Below are positions 1 through 60,990 of a stretch of DNA of 64,000 bases, one piece after another. Under the pieces are notes generated by a model. The model had not been told where the DNA came from, did not search any database, and saw only the letters and a program-made list of their open reading frames with translations. The DNA lies in contig CM063500.1 in the NCBI GenBank assembly GCA_032207245.1, positions 78,993,125 through 79,057,124 of the forward strand, read 5' to 3'. Each line of letters begins with the position of its first letter. The stretch's first letter is position 1. This DNA comes from Pardosa pseudoannulata. Its lineage: Eukaryota > Arthropoda > Arachnida > Araneae > Lycosidae. A program made the position numbers and the translations under genes.

Positions 1-71
1 AGGTATCGTTTAAACTTGGGGAACATAGCAACAATGAACTTATTTCACCTACTCTAGTTCACCATTATTAA

Positions 72-670
72 CCCTTTGCCATAAAACAACGTATGGGAGA
101 CGTGATCGTACTGCTGTGCCTAAAATGAGAATCTCGTATCACACACTTGATGATTCTGTCTGGCCCAAAGCGAAAAGCTTGTGTCAGATATGTGATGATT
201 CTTTCTGGCCAAAAGTGAAAAGTTGCCCTACATGTTCCTGATTGTTTCAAGAAATATCACACACTGGAAAATTTTTAATTTTCTGTCATTGGTTTAAAAT
301 GTTAGTAATAAAACAATACCCCCTTACAAAATTTTGACATATATTATACATTATTTACTTATAGGTTATTCACGCAATAAATTCTACATAGAAAATATTT
401 AAACGACTGAAAATTTTTACTTTTGTTATATAACCAAACACATAGAAATAATAATATGTGAAATAATAACATTAATAAATTTTTTTAATAAAAATGAAAT
501 ATAATTATCAAATTCTGTGGTTTTATTAAATAGTAAATTCAGTACTATTAATGTCCACTGGTTTGCTCACAATTTAGTCCATGGTGAAACTGCTTCTGGT
601 CATGACGCATGAGAAAAGCTTTCATCGAAAGTGGCACACACAATCGTCACTCGATTCATAAGGCAAGGGG
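72..670. mobile_element. piggyBac-like MITE, TTAA-flanked
   Basis: TTAA at 68-71 and 671-674 flank inverted ends CCCTTTGCCATA and (reverse strand) CCCCTTGCCTTA. Inside, a roughly 48-bp unit starting GATGATTCTNTCTGGCC is repeated in tandem at about 148 and 193. No transposase frame is visible. Confidence 0.75.
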
Positions 671-689
671 TTAATGAACACAGCAGATT

Positions 690-759
690 CTCCCCTCCCC
701 CATTGAACCCAGAACTAACCAGTTACAAGCTCAATGCTTTCGACTGAGCTACTGTGGCT
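690..759 (-). pseudogene. tRNA-Thr(UGU)-like remnant or SINE head
   Basis: On the minus strand the sequence has an A-box-like TAGCTCAGTCGAAAGC, a CTTGTAA anticodon-loop-like heptamer and a B-box-like GGGTTCAAT. The T arm and acceptor stem do not pair fully, so it is either a decayed tRNA gene or the head of a SINE distinct from the main family here. Confidence 0.45.
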
Positions 760-936
760 CTTTTTTAAAAATATTTATTCTTCAAAATTGGTTATACAGA
801 TAAACTGAAAACAGTTTCTTAAAATAATAATAAATCTTGTATGGTCTAAATGTTTTATAGACAATGCTATTACTACTTGAAATTATGTATTTTAGTTTAT
901 AACAGAACATAGATATTAACTTTTACAAGATAGTAG

Positions 937-1701
937 TGTACCGAGGTACTTTCCCACGGTGATCTGCACGTGCATGCACAGCGGTGGGAGGATTTTCCTA
1001 GAGGAATTTAGGACTCCAATTGTTCACATCAAGTTTAGGGACCCCTGCAGAGAATGTATAGACCACGGAATGGCAGCGTAACGGTCAAGCTCGCACAGAG
1101 CTGTAACCAAGAGTTATGGGAGCAGGGGCTACTTTAATGAGCCCATCTGCACTCCCGAAGGGCATAGAGATGTGGGAAGATTTTCCGAAAACACGTGATT
1201 GGCAAGGAAGGAAAAAGGGGTGTTGGAACCGAGGTGAGGAGTTTGCAAACGAAGTGAAGGAGAGCAGTTGAAGTCAGGATTCGAAAGAAGTGGGACAAGG
1301 ATCCACTAGCACCAGCCCGTCCCGTGCGCCTGGACCGACACCACAGGAGGAAAATCCCTGCCTGATCATTTGGACCCACTGAAGATCGACACCGCCCTGC
1401 TCACCATCACCAACGCGCCCCGTGCACCCGAACCGACTCACTGTATGAGAAAAGCCTCTACCTGACTCTACCTGGTAATTTAGAAAATAATATTTACAGT
1501 CACTTAACTTAGGCCTCTGTTAATAATAACTCCTTATAAAGAGAATTGTGATAATTATAGTGTAAATAGAAGACATAAATAATTGATGATTATGATATAT
1601 GATAACTAAGGGTTTATTTGTAAATGACTGTATAGAATAAATGTCTGAATCTCAACATAAAGTATTATATTCATTCTGTGTTTCCCCCTTGTAACGAACA
1701 C
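937..1701 (+). repeat. G+C-rich insertion, possible solo LTR
   Basis: Bases about 945-1470 are strikingly G+C-rich compared with their surroundings. The block then runs into an AT-rich part with AATAAA at about 1637 and ends near TTGTAACGAACA. The TG...CA limits and late polyadenylation signal suggest a solo LTR, but I see no clean target duplication. The minus-strand open frame at 1134-1379 has no protein resemblance. Confidence 0.35.
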
Positions 1702-1779
1702 TGGTGTATAGGTTGTATGTACATTACAACAATTAGCATTAGAGAATTCAGATATAAAGAATAACAAAAGTCAACTTAC

Positions 1780-51602
<49,823 letters not shown>

Positions 51603-52010
51603 TTTTTTTCTACATGTAATAAAGGCAAGAAGTATGCAAAAATAGTTGGAGTTCAAAAGATAAATATTATTACAGATGCTTGGCTTTAGTAAAATTTGGC
51701 GCGTAAGAAATCTATGCACTGTTGCCAAACATCGAATTATAAGTAGTATTATAAGTTAAAAAAGATAATGTATTGAAATTTTTAATTTAATAATACAAAA
51801 AATGCTGATTTTTTTAAATTTCAAACGCTTAAAATGAAATTAATCAACCTCTCAATAACACAACGAAAATATAGAAATTAGACTTTCTTTTAATTGAAGC
51901 AGCAGAATATCTACACAACTTAATTTAACTATCGCAACCACGTTGTTTAATGTTTACATTGTAAAGTGAAACACAGTTATTGGTAAGAAATTATAAAGTT
52001 GATTAGAATC
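51603..52010. promoter_or_regulatory. POLA1/TTC27 bidirectional promoter region
   Basis: These 408 bp separate the two divergent start codons and must hold both 5' untranslated regions and start sites. The region is AT-rich with no obvious TATA box in a convincing place. The only G+C-rich core is the E2F-like site at 51695-51703. Sharing is inferred from spacing alone. Confidence 0.7.
51695..51703 (+). promoter_or_regulatory. E2F consensus site upstream of POLA1
   Basis: TTTGGCGCG fits the E2F consensus TTTSSCGC exactly. It lies 93-101 bp upstream of the POLA1 ATG and about 310 bp upstream of the TTC27 ATG. POLA1 is a known E2F target in flies and mammals, so this is a plausible S-phase control element. 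Binding is not shown. Confidence 0.6.
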
Positions 52011-54515
52011 ATGAAAGAAAATGCTGTGATCATGAAAGTTTTAAACAATTTTGAACTTCACCTAATCTTAAATGACTTTAAGGATTATTCTTTTAATGAT
52101 AAAAAACAATTCGAAGATTGTTTAACTCCTGAGTTGAGCGATGGAATGCACATTGTATTTGAGTGTATTGCAAAAAGTGACTATAAAGCAATTCTGCAAT
52201 TAGATTTAACTCATTTTGGATTCTCGCAATCCATTATTAATACCGAAAGTCCAGAGGATTTCATACGTGATGTTATTACAGATGATAATGACATCTGCCG
52301 GCATTTTAAAACGATTATTTTGATGTTTATTGGCATAGCTTCACTACAAGAATTTACGCGATGCAATTTTAGTGGACCAAAGTATAAAGTTGACCAGTAT
52401 AATGTTGTTTCTTTTTTTATTCCCGATAATGAAATAACTGACTCTAAAGTCTGCTGTTTACTTAGTCTAGATGGAGAAACCGTGTATCACAATGTAATTC
52501 ATCCGAAACTTTTATACCTCAGTTTTATTCTTCTTACTCATTTAAAAGATCTACCAAGTTTTACACAGAAATGGTGGTTATTGCGCAGTATGTTTATTCA
52601 TCAACTTATATTACCTGAAAAAAGTGAATATCTTCATAATACTATGATATCCCTCATCTCAGATATAAATCAAATGGACTGGTTGAAAAGTGAAGAAAAC
52701 ATCATCAAACGGTTGATATTTTATGTTGAGTGTTGTCAAATTTTCCTATACTATGGAGAGATAATTCAAGCTCGCAATTACTTAAAAGATGCTCAAAGTA
52801 TTACTGGCCTTGAAATTGAGTTAGGGGGTGCAATGGGCAAAAGAACACAGTATCAACAAAAGGCAGTTGCTCAGCTGTTTGTTAAATTGAAAAGAAGTTT
52901 AAATTTTACTGGTACATTACCTGATAAAGTAGGATCCTTTCCTGTTGATCTTCACCTCCAAGATGATATATTATTAAATAAAGTGGCATTTGTTGATGAT
53001 AATGAATATGACATTGATAATTTGTTTGCTGAAGAGCAAATAGTTCTTTTAGGATATTGTTGTTTAGTACAAAGAAGTAATTCATTTGAGGAGTTAATGC
53101 AGGAAGAATTGATGTCCTATATTAGTTGCTTATTATCTCAACCTCAGGTTTGGTCCATTTATATCAAGGCTTTAATAATGAGGTGTAAGGCCGAGAAGAC
53201 TAGTTCCAGACGTGTTGAAAGAGCTGTTATGCAAATGGAAGCAATTGTAGAATCTCTTAAAAATGATTCACCATCTCTTAGTGAACGAGAAAAATTATTC
53301 TACTGTACTTCGTTTCCTGCATATTGGATTCTGGAAAAAGAATTAGCTGATTTATTATTTTCTATTGGTTGCACAAAGAGTGCTTTAGAAGTATATGAGA
53401 GACTTGAATTATGGGAAGATATAGTTAAATGCCATGTACGCCTTGGCCGTACTAGTAGTGCAGAAAAAATTATTCTGGATCAGTTAGAAAAAGAAGAGTC
53501 ACCAATGTTATGGTGCCTCTTAGGTGATGTAACGGAAAATACAGAGCATTATTTAAAAGCTTGGGAATTGTCAAATCATAGAAGTGCCAGAGCTCAACGT
53601 TCATTGGGTTATTATTATTTCCAGAGGAAAGAGTATGAAAAAGCTTTGCCTTATTTCATTACATGTCTTGAAATCAATCACTTGCAACCACAAGTTTGGT
53701 TTTCAGCAGGCCATGCTGCTACTCAAGTAGAAAATTTTGAGTTTGCAGCCCGTGCATATAGACAAGTTGTTATGTTCGACGAAGATAATTTTGAAGCATG
53801 GAATAATTTAGCTAATGCTTATATTAAAACAAAGCAGAAAGTCAGAGCATGGAGAAGTTTGCAGGAAGCATTAAAATGTAATTATGAAGAATGGCGAGTG
53901 TGGGAGAATTTTCTTTTAGTGAGTACTGATGTAGGTGCTTTTGAAGATGCATTACGAGCTTGGCATAGATTGCTGGATATAAAAGGCAAACATTGTGATA
54001 CATTATTGTTAGAAATTTTAGTCAATGCTATAATGAAAGACCTAACAGATATAAATGGATATCCTTCATCAAGACTTACAAAAAGAACTTTGGAACTCTT
54101 TGGTAGAGTTACATCCATTATAACAAATGAACCGAAAGTATGGGAGCTGTATGCAGTACTGACAAATTTCAATTCTGAAGAAGTAGCTGAAAAAGACAGA
54201 CTTGAGAAAGCTGTTCTTTACCTCCAAAAAGCTGTCCGTTCTTATAATCAGAAAGGATCTTGGGAAAGAGATTTTAACCAAAGTAAAGAAATGTTGTCAT
54301 GTTCAATGAAATTGGCAGAAATTTCATTGAGTTACCTTAAACTTCTAGAAGGTACAATAAAAATGCAACAAAAAACATCTGTTAGACTTAATATACAGAG
54401 CATTATTGCTAGGGCCAAGAAGTTCCATGACTTTTTTCCTCCTGACCAAAAAAGTGAATTGAATGATTCATTAGACGCTTTGCAAAATTTCTTAAATGAT
54501 ATAACAAACTTGTAG
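52011..54515 (+). CDS. TTC27: Tetratricopeptide repeat protein 27, intronless
   Basis: TTC27 is a conserved eukaryotic TPR protein; TPR folds mediate protein-protein contacts, and its molecular role is still poorly defined. The first ATG in frame is at 52011 (the open frame runs upstream only through TTG), giving 834 residues, close to the roughly 843 of vertebrate TTC27, so it looks full length. Clear TPR units occupy about residues 525-665: YYYFQRKEYEKALPYF, VWFSAGHAATQ, AWNNLANAYIKTKQ and the RVWENFLLVS...GAFEDALRAWHRLL block are the family signature. The N-terminal half is helical and lacks obvious TPRs. It is one uninterrupted exon, although TTC27 has many exons in vertebrates. It shares a divergent promoter with POLA1. 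Polyadenylation signal at 54533. Confidence 0.97.
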   Translation: MKENAVIMKVLNNFELHLILNDFKDYSFNDKKQFEDCLTPELSDGMHIVFECIAKSDYKAILQLDLTHFGFSQSIINTESPEDFIRDVITDDNDICRHFKTIILMFIGIASLQEFTRCNFSGPKYKVDQYNVVSFFIPDNEITDSKVCCLLSLDGETVYHNVIHPKLLYLSFILLTHLKDLPSFTQKWWLLRSMFIHQLILPEKSEYLHNTMISLISDINQMDWLKSEENIIKRLIFYVECCQIFLYYGEIIQARNYLKDAQSITGLEIELGGAMGKRTQYQQKAVAQLFVKLKRSLNFTGTLPDKVGSFPVDLHLQDDILLNKVAFVDDNEYDIDNLFAEEQIVLLGYCCLVQRSNSFEELMQEELMSYISCLLSQPQVWSIYIKALIMRCKAEKTSSRRVERAVMQMEAIVESLKNDSPSLSEREKLFYCTSFPAYWILEKELADLLFSIGCTKSALEVYERLELWEDIVKCHVRLGRTSSAEKIILDQLEKEESPMLWCLLGDVTENTEHYLKAWELSNHRSARAQRSLGYYYFQRKEYEKALPYFITCLEINHLQPQVWFSAGHAATQVENFEFAARAYRQVVMFDEDNFEAWNNLANAYIKTKQKVRAWRSLQEALKCNYEEWRVWENFLLVSTDVGAFEDALRAWHRLLDIKGKHCDTLLLEILVNAIMKDLTDINGYPSSRLTKRTLELFGRVTSIITNEPKVWELYAVLTNFNSEEVAEKDRLEKAVLYLQKAVRSYNQKGSWERDFNQSKEMLSCSMKLAEISLSYLKLLEGTIKMQQKTSVRLNIQSIIARAKKFHDFFPPDQKSELNDSLDALQNFLNDITNL

Positions 54516-54532
54516 GCTTGTTCTCTATGTAT

Positions 54533-54538
54533 AATAAA
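54533..54538 (+). terminator. Polyadenylation signal of TTC27
   Basis: AATAAA lies 18 bases after the TTC27 stop codon. It implies a very short 3' untranslated region, unless later signals (for example AATAAA-like sites near 54930) are used. Confidence 0.55.
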
Positions 54539-57500
54539 GTAATATAATTATTTTAATTTTGTAAACTGGTAAATTTTATAACATGATTAAATGTTTTTAC
54601 AAATGAATTAAATTTTGGTCAATCATTTTTTTTTTATGTATATGAAGAAATTCTGCTGTATCATTGTATATAAGAATATTTTTGCTGTTACGAATTCATT
54701 CCTGCTTGTGCATTGATTATCAAAGCTATTATTAGCTTATCCATTGTAAATATAAGTTTAAAATCTATAAATGTTGTATTTGTTCCATAAATGCTGGCTA
54801 AATGCACATGTAATATGATAATAGTGATACACTTATGTCTTTCATAACCTGAATACATATTTTGTATTAAATGAATGAAGTTAAATTACTGTGTAATTAT
54901 TTGTATCATTATGTCTAGTTTAACTAATTATAATAAAAAAATGTGAACTTTAAACATTGATGCTGGTAAGAAATAATTAATTAAATGTACACTTTTTTTC
55001 TTCCTACTGCTACTTAGACACCAAGAAATGTTTTATTTGTAGCTTTAAAAAAAAACATTCTCAAAGTAAAAATAAGCATTTTATTATTTCTGTATGATCC
55101 ACTGATTAACCATATAAAATGAATGAAAAATATTAGAATTTGTTTTTAATTTTTTAGACGTTAGTTTCAAAATACCTTTATTTCCTTAAGGGAGCTGTGG
55201 AGAACTTGGGGAACTTCTGATCAAACTTGGTGTCTTTTTACCATAGTGCCAAGCCTTAAGCCAAGGAAATAGGGGCGTGGTTTACTTGAATCAGACGAAT
55301 CAAAAGAATAAGATTTGATTTGTAAAATGACTTATTTTAGCAGAAATTGGTTCTAAGTAATGCAGAAACAAGTTTTCAGACATATCGAGTGAAAATGCAG
55401 TCTGGACTTAGATTACAAATAGAGACTGTATTTTTAAACATAAATTTAGAGTTGAGTTTTAGAAAGATTATTAAAAAAAAATTTAAGCAATATGAAAAGC
55501 TTCAGTAATTAAAAACTTTAAAAAATCAACTCTTATAACATTTGGAAATAAATTTTGAAGCATGAGACTTTGAAATGTGTCTTCATTGGCCGATCATCAG
55601 AGTCTGCACTTTAACAACGAAAACGTGATAAGCAGACATTGAGTTTTTAAATATAAATTCATTTTGGGATAACATAAGTTTGAAACTTAAAATGATTTTT
55701 AAAAAAAATTTTCAAATATTTTTTGAAAAGCATCTGTAAAAATTTAAGTATTAGAAGCTTTTGATTTTGAGTTTAAAAACTTGAAATAAAAATATCTGCA
55801 TTTGTAAAATTTTGAAAATAAATGAAAAATACAAAAATGTTCAAATATATTAAAAGCCTTAAAAATATTATAAAAGATTTAAAACAGAATGAGGTATTAA
55901 GACAAAAAAAAGCAGCACCATATAGTTTTTAAAAAAAGTTATAAAATTTTACTAAATTTTGTGAAAACAGCCTAAACTTTATCAGTATATTGCCTTAAAC
56001 TTAAGTCGTAGACCAAATGCATAATGGCAGTTAAATAATAATAACAATAATGAAAACGCGATCGAGAGTAATCATACATTCGACATTCCAGCAAAGAGCC
56101 AAGTCGAAGAATGAGTGAGTGCAAGTGCAACCCAGAAAAATTGGTGACTTTCTTGGTTGCCAAGTTTGCACCAAAGAATGTTGTGAGAATGTATGCCAAC
56201 CATCGTAAAATATTGCCAAACTATGAAGGAATTTTTTCCCCCTGACCATCTGTGTATATTTCTGTTCTTTCACATGACACTGTATGGTAACCTTTCTATT
56301 GAAGCCTGATTTTCAGATAATGTGTCCCATGCAACATTGTTTATTGACAATCACCGTATGCAACACTGTAAACAGTAAACAATGAATAACTTTAATAAAT
56401 AACTTTTAAAATGCAAATAATATTTTTGTTTGTTATACCTAATAGGTGCACCTAGTGTAAAGATGACAATTCACTTACTCTATTTTACTCTACCTAAATG
56501 TTTTAGAATTTTAATGTTCTCTTTACAGAATATGCAATCAAGATATTCACATGAGAATATTTGATTTAAAAAAGTACTATTTAATTTTTCAGTGTGCCAT
56601 ATTTTGTATAGATTTTTCAGCTTTATTATGTTTTATGATTTCTTTTGTGAGTGTTTGGTTTTTTAAGATAAACAAAAATAATTTGGGTTATATCTTAATC
56701 TGAATTCTTTATTTTATAGTTAATAACTCTGCCTCTATTTGGTTCTGTTTCAACTCTATTTCTTAAATTTTTTTGTTTCTACTGGAAACATTTTGAAATA
56801 CTTCCTTCTTTACAAAAGATAGCTATAGAAATTGGTGACATATAGTAGGAACCCTTAAAAAAAGGTGAATTTGCTGAGAAACAATTTTTAACCTTAAAAG
56901 TCCTGCTTTAAATTAATTATTCATTTATAAACTTTGCAACAGGGTTAAGTGTTTAAAATGGTAGTTTTATCCAGTTTTAACCATAATTTTATCTGTCATG
57001 TCAAAAGCCTGTAAATTTTGTGTTACCTGCTATTGCAATAAAATTAGGACACACCATTCATTGTTATATATTAGTTATTGTTAATTATTTAACTCTTCAA
57101 ACATTTTTCCAGAGTACTATATTACTATAAACAATATATTATTTAATAATTAAATTATTTTATTGCTAATTAATTACAATTAACTGTTTACTGTAGACAT
57201 CAGTATGTGAGACCAAATATTTTTATTAGTATATAAAGTGCATGTTTGTAAACAAATACGAGTGCTGACTACAACTCAACTTTTCGTTGGCAAAACATTG
57301 CTCATTTGCATTGTATCATATGAGGTTCGGTATGGATCATGTATACAATAAAACTAAATTTTATTTAAGTAAAGTGATAGGAAACATCAGAAACTGCCCA
57401 AGTAATTCAAAATAGATTTTTTTTTTTAGCACTTACAAAATTATATATATATATTTTTTTAAAATTAAACATTTTACACAGTACTATTAATTATCATAAT

Positions 57501-57744
57501 CAAAGTATAACTACTTTTATTTATGTTAACAGGAACAATAAACTATTACATAAATAAGAATCTAATAAAAATGTGCTTAAATGTGATCATTTTAAGGACA
57601 AAAAATTATTACATTTATAGGTACAGTACTTCTCACAAAAGAATAGAAAATATATTAGAAATATGAAAAAAAAACTTAGTAATAATAAAAAAATTCTTAG
57701 AGTATAATAATTTTATATAATCTATTACATTACAGTAAGATTAA
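54539..57744. other. Intergenic region after TTC27
   Basis: AT-rich sequence. A patch at 55985-56290 is slightly G+C-richer and gives two overlapping minus-strand open frames without any recognisable motif. I find no gene in this stretch. Confidence 0.5.
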
Positions 57745-57932
57745 CGTTTTATTACCATTCTGAAAATGTTTACCACAAATTCTCCAATAAGAACTTGGAG
57801 TCCAGTCTTGCTTTTTCATAGCTTTTATCCAAAGTATTCGCAATGTAGGATGTTTAAGAAAACAATAAAATCCAATATTTTCACCTTTCTGAAACACTTA
57901 GTACAGCGATACGTACAACAGCTCATTACCAT
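57745..57932 (-). pseudogene. THAP DNA-binding domain remnant (frameshifted)
   Basis: The minus strand starts ATG GTA ATG AGC TGT TGT, giving MVMSCC...C. After a one-base shift near AGAAAGGTG it reads FYCFLKHPTLRILWIKAMKK, then QDWTPSSYWRICGKHFQNG. The C...C, W, P and C-x2-H spacing, with F at the end, is the THAP C2CH zinc finger (about 60-90 residues). THAP domains occur in host regulators and in P-element or Kolobok-type transposases. The frameshift and lack of a following exon suggest a dead copy; a sequencing error is the alternative. Confidence 0.72.
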
Positions 57933-57933
57933 T

Positions 57934-58061
57934 TCAGATAATTGACAAAATTAAAACTCCAATAACAAGTGCAATCCATAGGAAATTTAAATGTTTTGTC
58001 AACAAAGAAGTTGACCTGGAATTTTTGCTGCACCTGACGTCATGCACACATTCTTTATAGT
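57934..58061 (-). CDS. Possible terminal exon with C-terminal membrane anchor
   Basis: After a strong acceptor (TTTTTTTAG) the minus strand reads DYKECVHDVRCSKN then a hydrophobic run LNFLWIALVIGVLILSII and TGA. A tail-anchor-like ending right after a splice acceptor is suggestive of a last exon. I could not find upstream exons, and it lies 1 base before the THAP ATG, so it may be chance. Confidence 0.25.
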
Positions 58062-58365
58062 CTAAAAAAAAGGCTTAATTTTAAAACTTTTCAATTTTAC
58101 ATTTATGTATAATTTCATTAATTGGTTTTTACTAATTTAAAAAACATGAAAAAGTCATATTTATAATTAAAATATTTCTTATTCATTTTACCATCCTATT
58201 TAATGACCTTGGAAAGTTGAATTATTTTTTAACAGTGGGGAAAATATTGCTAATTGTGAAGAATTTATAAATAACATCTGTGCTTCTGAAATTGTTAACA
58301 TGACTACTCTTGTCCACCAAGTTTGGCTTCCATTGAACAAGTTTTTTATGAACTTTGGTCATATA

Positions 58366-59069
58366 CAGGGTTGGAAAAAGAATCATGATATTTAAAAACA
58401 AAAAAAAATCAGATTTATTTGATATCAATCGGATTTTTTTTTAAAAGAATTCTGAATGCTAATTTTAATTGTTCTTTTTATGTTTTTTGCAATATACATA
58501 AAATAATTTGTTATAAGAAATAACATCTTATCTATCTAGTATATTCCACAAACTGATTACCTAAAATTAAATATATAAATTTTAATCTAAATACATTCCA
58601 TTATTTTGTAATTGGATAGTGCAAACTAAATAAGATGTAAATTTAAAGAACAAATTAAATATTCTTTTAATGCAAACTATTTATTTAAAAAAACAAATCA
58701 CAATTATTTAAATATTTTTAAGCACCGAATTATGGATTTGTTTCAATAAAAACACTAGGTTTGATGCTTTATCCATTCTTAATTGGTTATGAAGGCTAGA
58801 ATGAACAATACTAAAAGCAGAAAACTGTCCATTCCAGCAGATTAAGCCATGGCTGTTGTTATTTGGCAGACAAACTGGATTTAAAGTTCTGTAATACTCT
58901 CTTTACCTCCCATTACATAAAATTAATTCTACCAGTCATAATAAATCATTGTACTACATACTTTCTGATACCAACCCCTAAATTCTTGGAAAGCACATGC
59001 TATCTATTTATACGTATTTACTTATTGGTATTACTGTGCTGGCTGATTCCCAATTCTCCTGTCTTTGGG
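58366..59069. mobile_element. Truncated second copy of the hAT MITE
   Basis: It begins CAGGGTTGG and matches 40583-41330 closely for about 700 bp, including the same internal open frame (58863 onward). Similarity stops near GTCTTTGGGC and the other terminus is missing; a satellite array begins at that point. Confidence 0.88.
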
Positions 59070-59070
59070 C

Positions 59071-60135
59071 AAACAATATTTCTACTTTTTAGAAAGAAAA
59101 GAAATACCCTTTTAATTTTTTCTTGTTGATTCTTAATTTACTCTTAATAGTATTTTGCACATAAGTTCAGTTCCTGTGGCAATACAATATTAAATTGCCA
59201 TAAAAAAATCGTAATTTCGAAAAGCTGTTCAGGGTACTCAATAGCAGAGATTTTATAATAGTGTCACCATCTAGCTTCATAACTAAAAGCTCAAACAATA
59301 TTTCTACTTTTTAGAAAGAAAAGAAATAAACTTTTATATTATTCTTGTTAATTTCTAATTTTTCACTTAAAGGAAAAGAAATACCCTTTTATTTTATTCT
59401 TGTTGATTCTTAATTTACCCTAAATAATATTTTGCACATAATTTCAATTCTTGTGGCAATACAATATTAAACTCATTAAAAAAAAATAAAATCGTAAATG
59501 GAAAAAGATGTTGAGCGTACTTAATAGCACAGATTTTTTATTAGTGTCACCATCTAGTGGCATAATTAAAAGCTCAAACAATATTTCTACTTTTTAGAAA
59601 GAAAAAAAACACCCTCTCTTATTTTTCTTGTTAATTCTTAACTTACACTTCAAGGTATTTTGCACATAGGTTCAATTCCTGTGGCAATACAATATTAAAT
59701 TGCCATTTATATATAAAAAAAGAAAAATCGTAAATGCAGAAAGCTGTTCAGCGTACTCAATAGCAGAGATTTTATACTAGTGTCACCATCTAGCGGCATA
59801 ATCAAAAGCTCAAACAATATCTCTACTTTTTAGAAAGAAAAGAAATAAACTTTTATATTTATCTTGTTGATTTTTAATTTACATTTAAAGGTATTTTACA
59901 CGTAGGTTAAATTCCTATGGCAATACAATATTAAACAGTCATTTACAAGAAAAAAGAAAAATCGTAAATGCAAAAAGTTGTTTAGCTGCTCAATAGCGGA
60001 GATTTTATACTAGTGTCACCATCTAGCGACGTAATTAAAAGCTCAAACAATATTTCTGCTTTCTAGAAAGCAAAGAAATACCCTTTTATATTTTTCTTGT
60101 TAATTCCTAATTTACATTTAAATGTATTTATTGAG
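59071..60135. repeat. Tandem satellite, about 235-bp unit, about 4.5 copies
   Basis: Units begin AAACAATATTTCTACTTTTT at 59071, 59293, 59576, 59812 and 60045. Each has GTGGCAATACAATATTAAA in the middle and GTGTCACCATCTAG near its end. The second unit contains an extra internal partial duplication. The last is cut short. Confidence 0.93.
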
Positions 60136-60887
60136 TAGAAACTGGTTTATCGACGTTACAAATTAAGAAAGAAAGAACGATTACGCAATATTTTTGAGAT
60201 ATAAAACAATGTTGATCAATGTATGTTAATTTTATTGCACACTAAATGGAACTCGTGAAAGTCTGGAAAACAGCTTCTTTGTGAAATGAGGAAGTTGCAT
60301 TTAGAATATTACAAAATAAATGCTGCTTGAATGAATTACCATGTATACATTAGCATCAATTATGAAGTGGGGAAATCGTGTATTCAAGGACAAAGTATTG
60401 GAAATCGGAAATAGCCAGATGCTTGGTCTACTGGTAACACCACTTTGAGGCCTCGAGGCTTGAGCGAGAAATATTTCGTTGAGATTCGATGTATTACAAC
60501 TCATGGGCAAGATAAAAATTTACAATGAAAGTTTTGATTCTTCCTCATGTTGCATTTTGAAATACAATCGTGCCTTGCAGTTGCTTACCCAGAAATTAAT
60601 TTTGGAGAAGCACATATCGTCTTTTAAGAAGCAATATTACTTGGTAAAATCTAAAGAATACGATATATCAGTTTTGTTTTTTCTATTTAAAACTGTTTAA
60701 AGATTGGTATAATTTTTTTTTTCAAAATATAAAAATTACTAAAATAAAGATAATTTAAGGAAAATAATAGAAATATCATGGGAAGAAATATTTCTTATTG
60801 ACTATACTCTGTGTATTTTAATAGGCACTTCAAGGTTACTAATTTCCCCCGATGGTCAAGTGAAAATACAGTAACGACGGTTGAGGA
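60136..60887. other. Intergenic, nothing recognised
   Basis: Contains a mixed-composition stretch (60300-60530) with open frames on both strands and no motif I recognise. Confidence 0.4.
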
Positions 60888-60990
60888 ATGACTTTTTTTC
60901 CCCACTATGTTAAGGGGTTTATGACTTTATTTTTTTCCCACTGTGTTAAGGGGTTTATGACTTTATTTTTTCCCCACTGTGTTAAGGAAT
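60888..60990. repeat. 34-bp tandem repeat, three copies
   Basis: Unit ATGACTTTATTTTTTCCCCA plus CTGTGTTAAGGGGTTT, with minor differences between copies. Confidence 0.93.

Noticed and set aside
51999..52010. TTC27 start four codons earlier
   Set aside because: The first codon of that longer frame is TTG; the first ATG is at 52011.
53882..54281. Minus-strand open frames within TTC27
   Set aside because: They are shadows of the strong plus-strand gene and have no own motifs.
55972..56273. Overlapping minus-strand frames after TTC27
   Set aside because: Two frames overlap with no motif, splice signal or codon preference.
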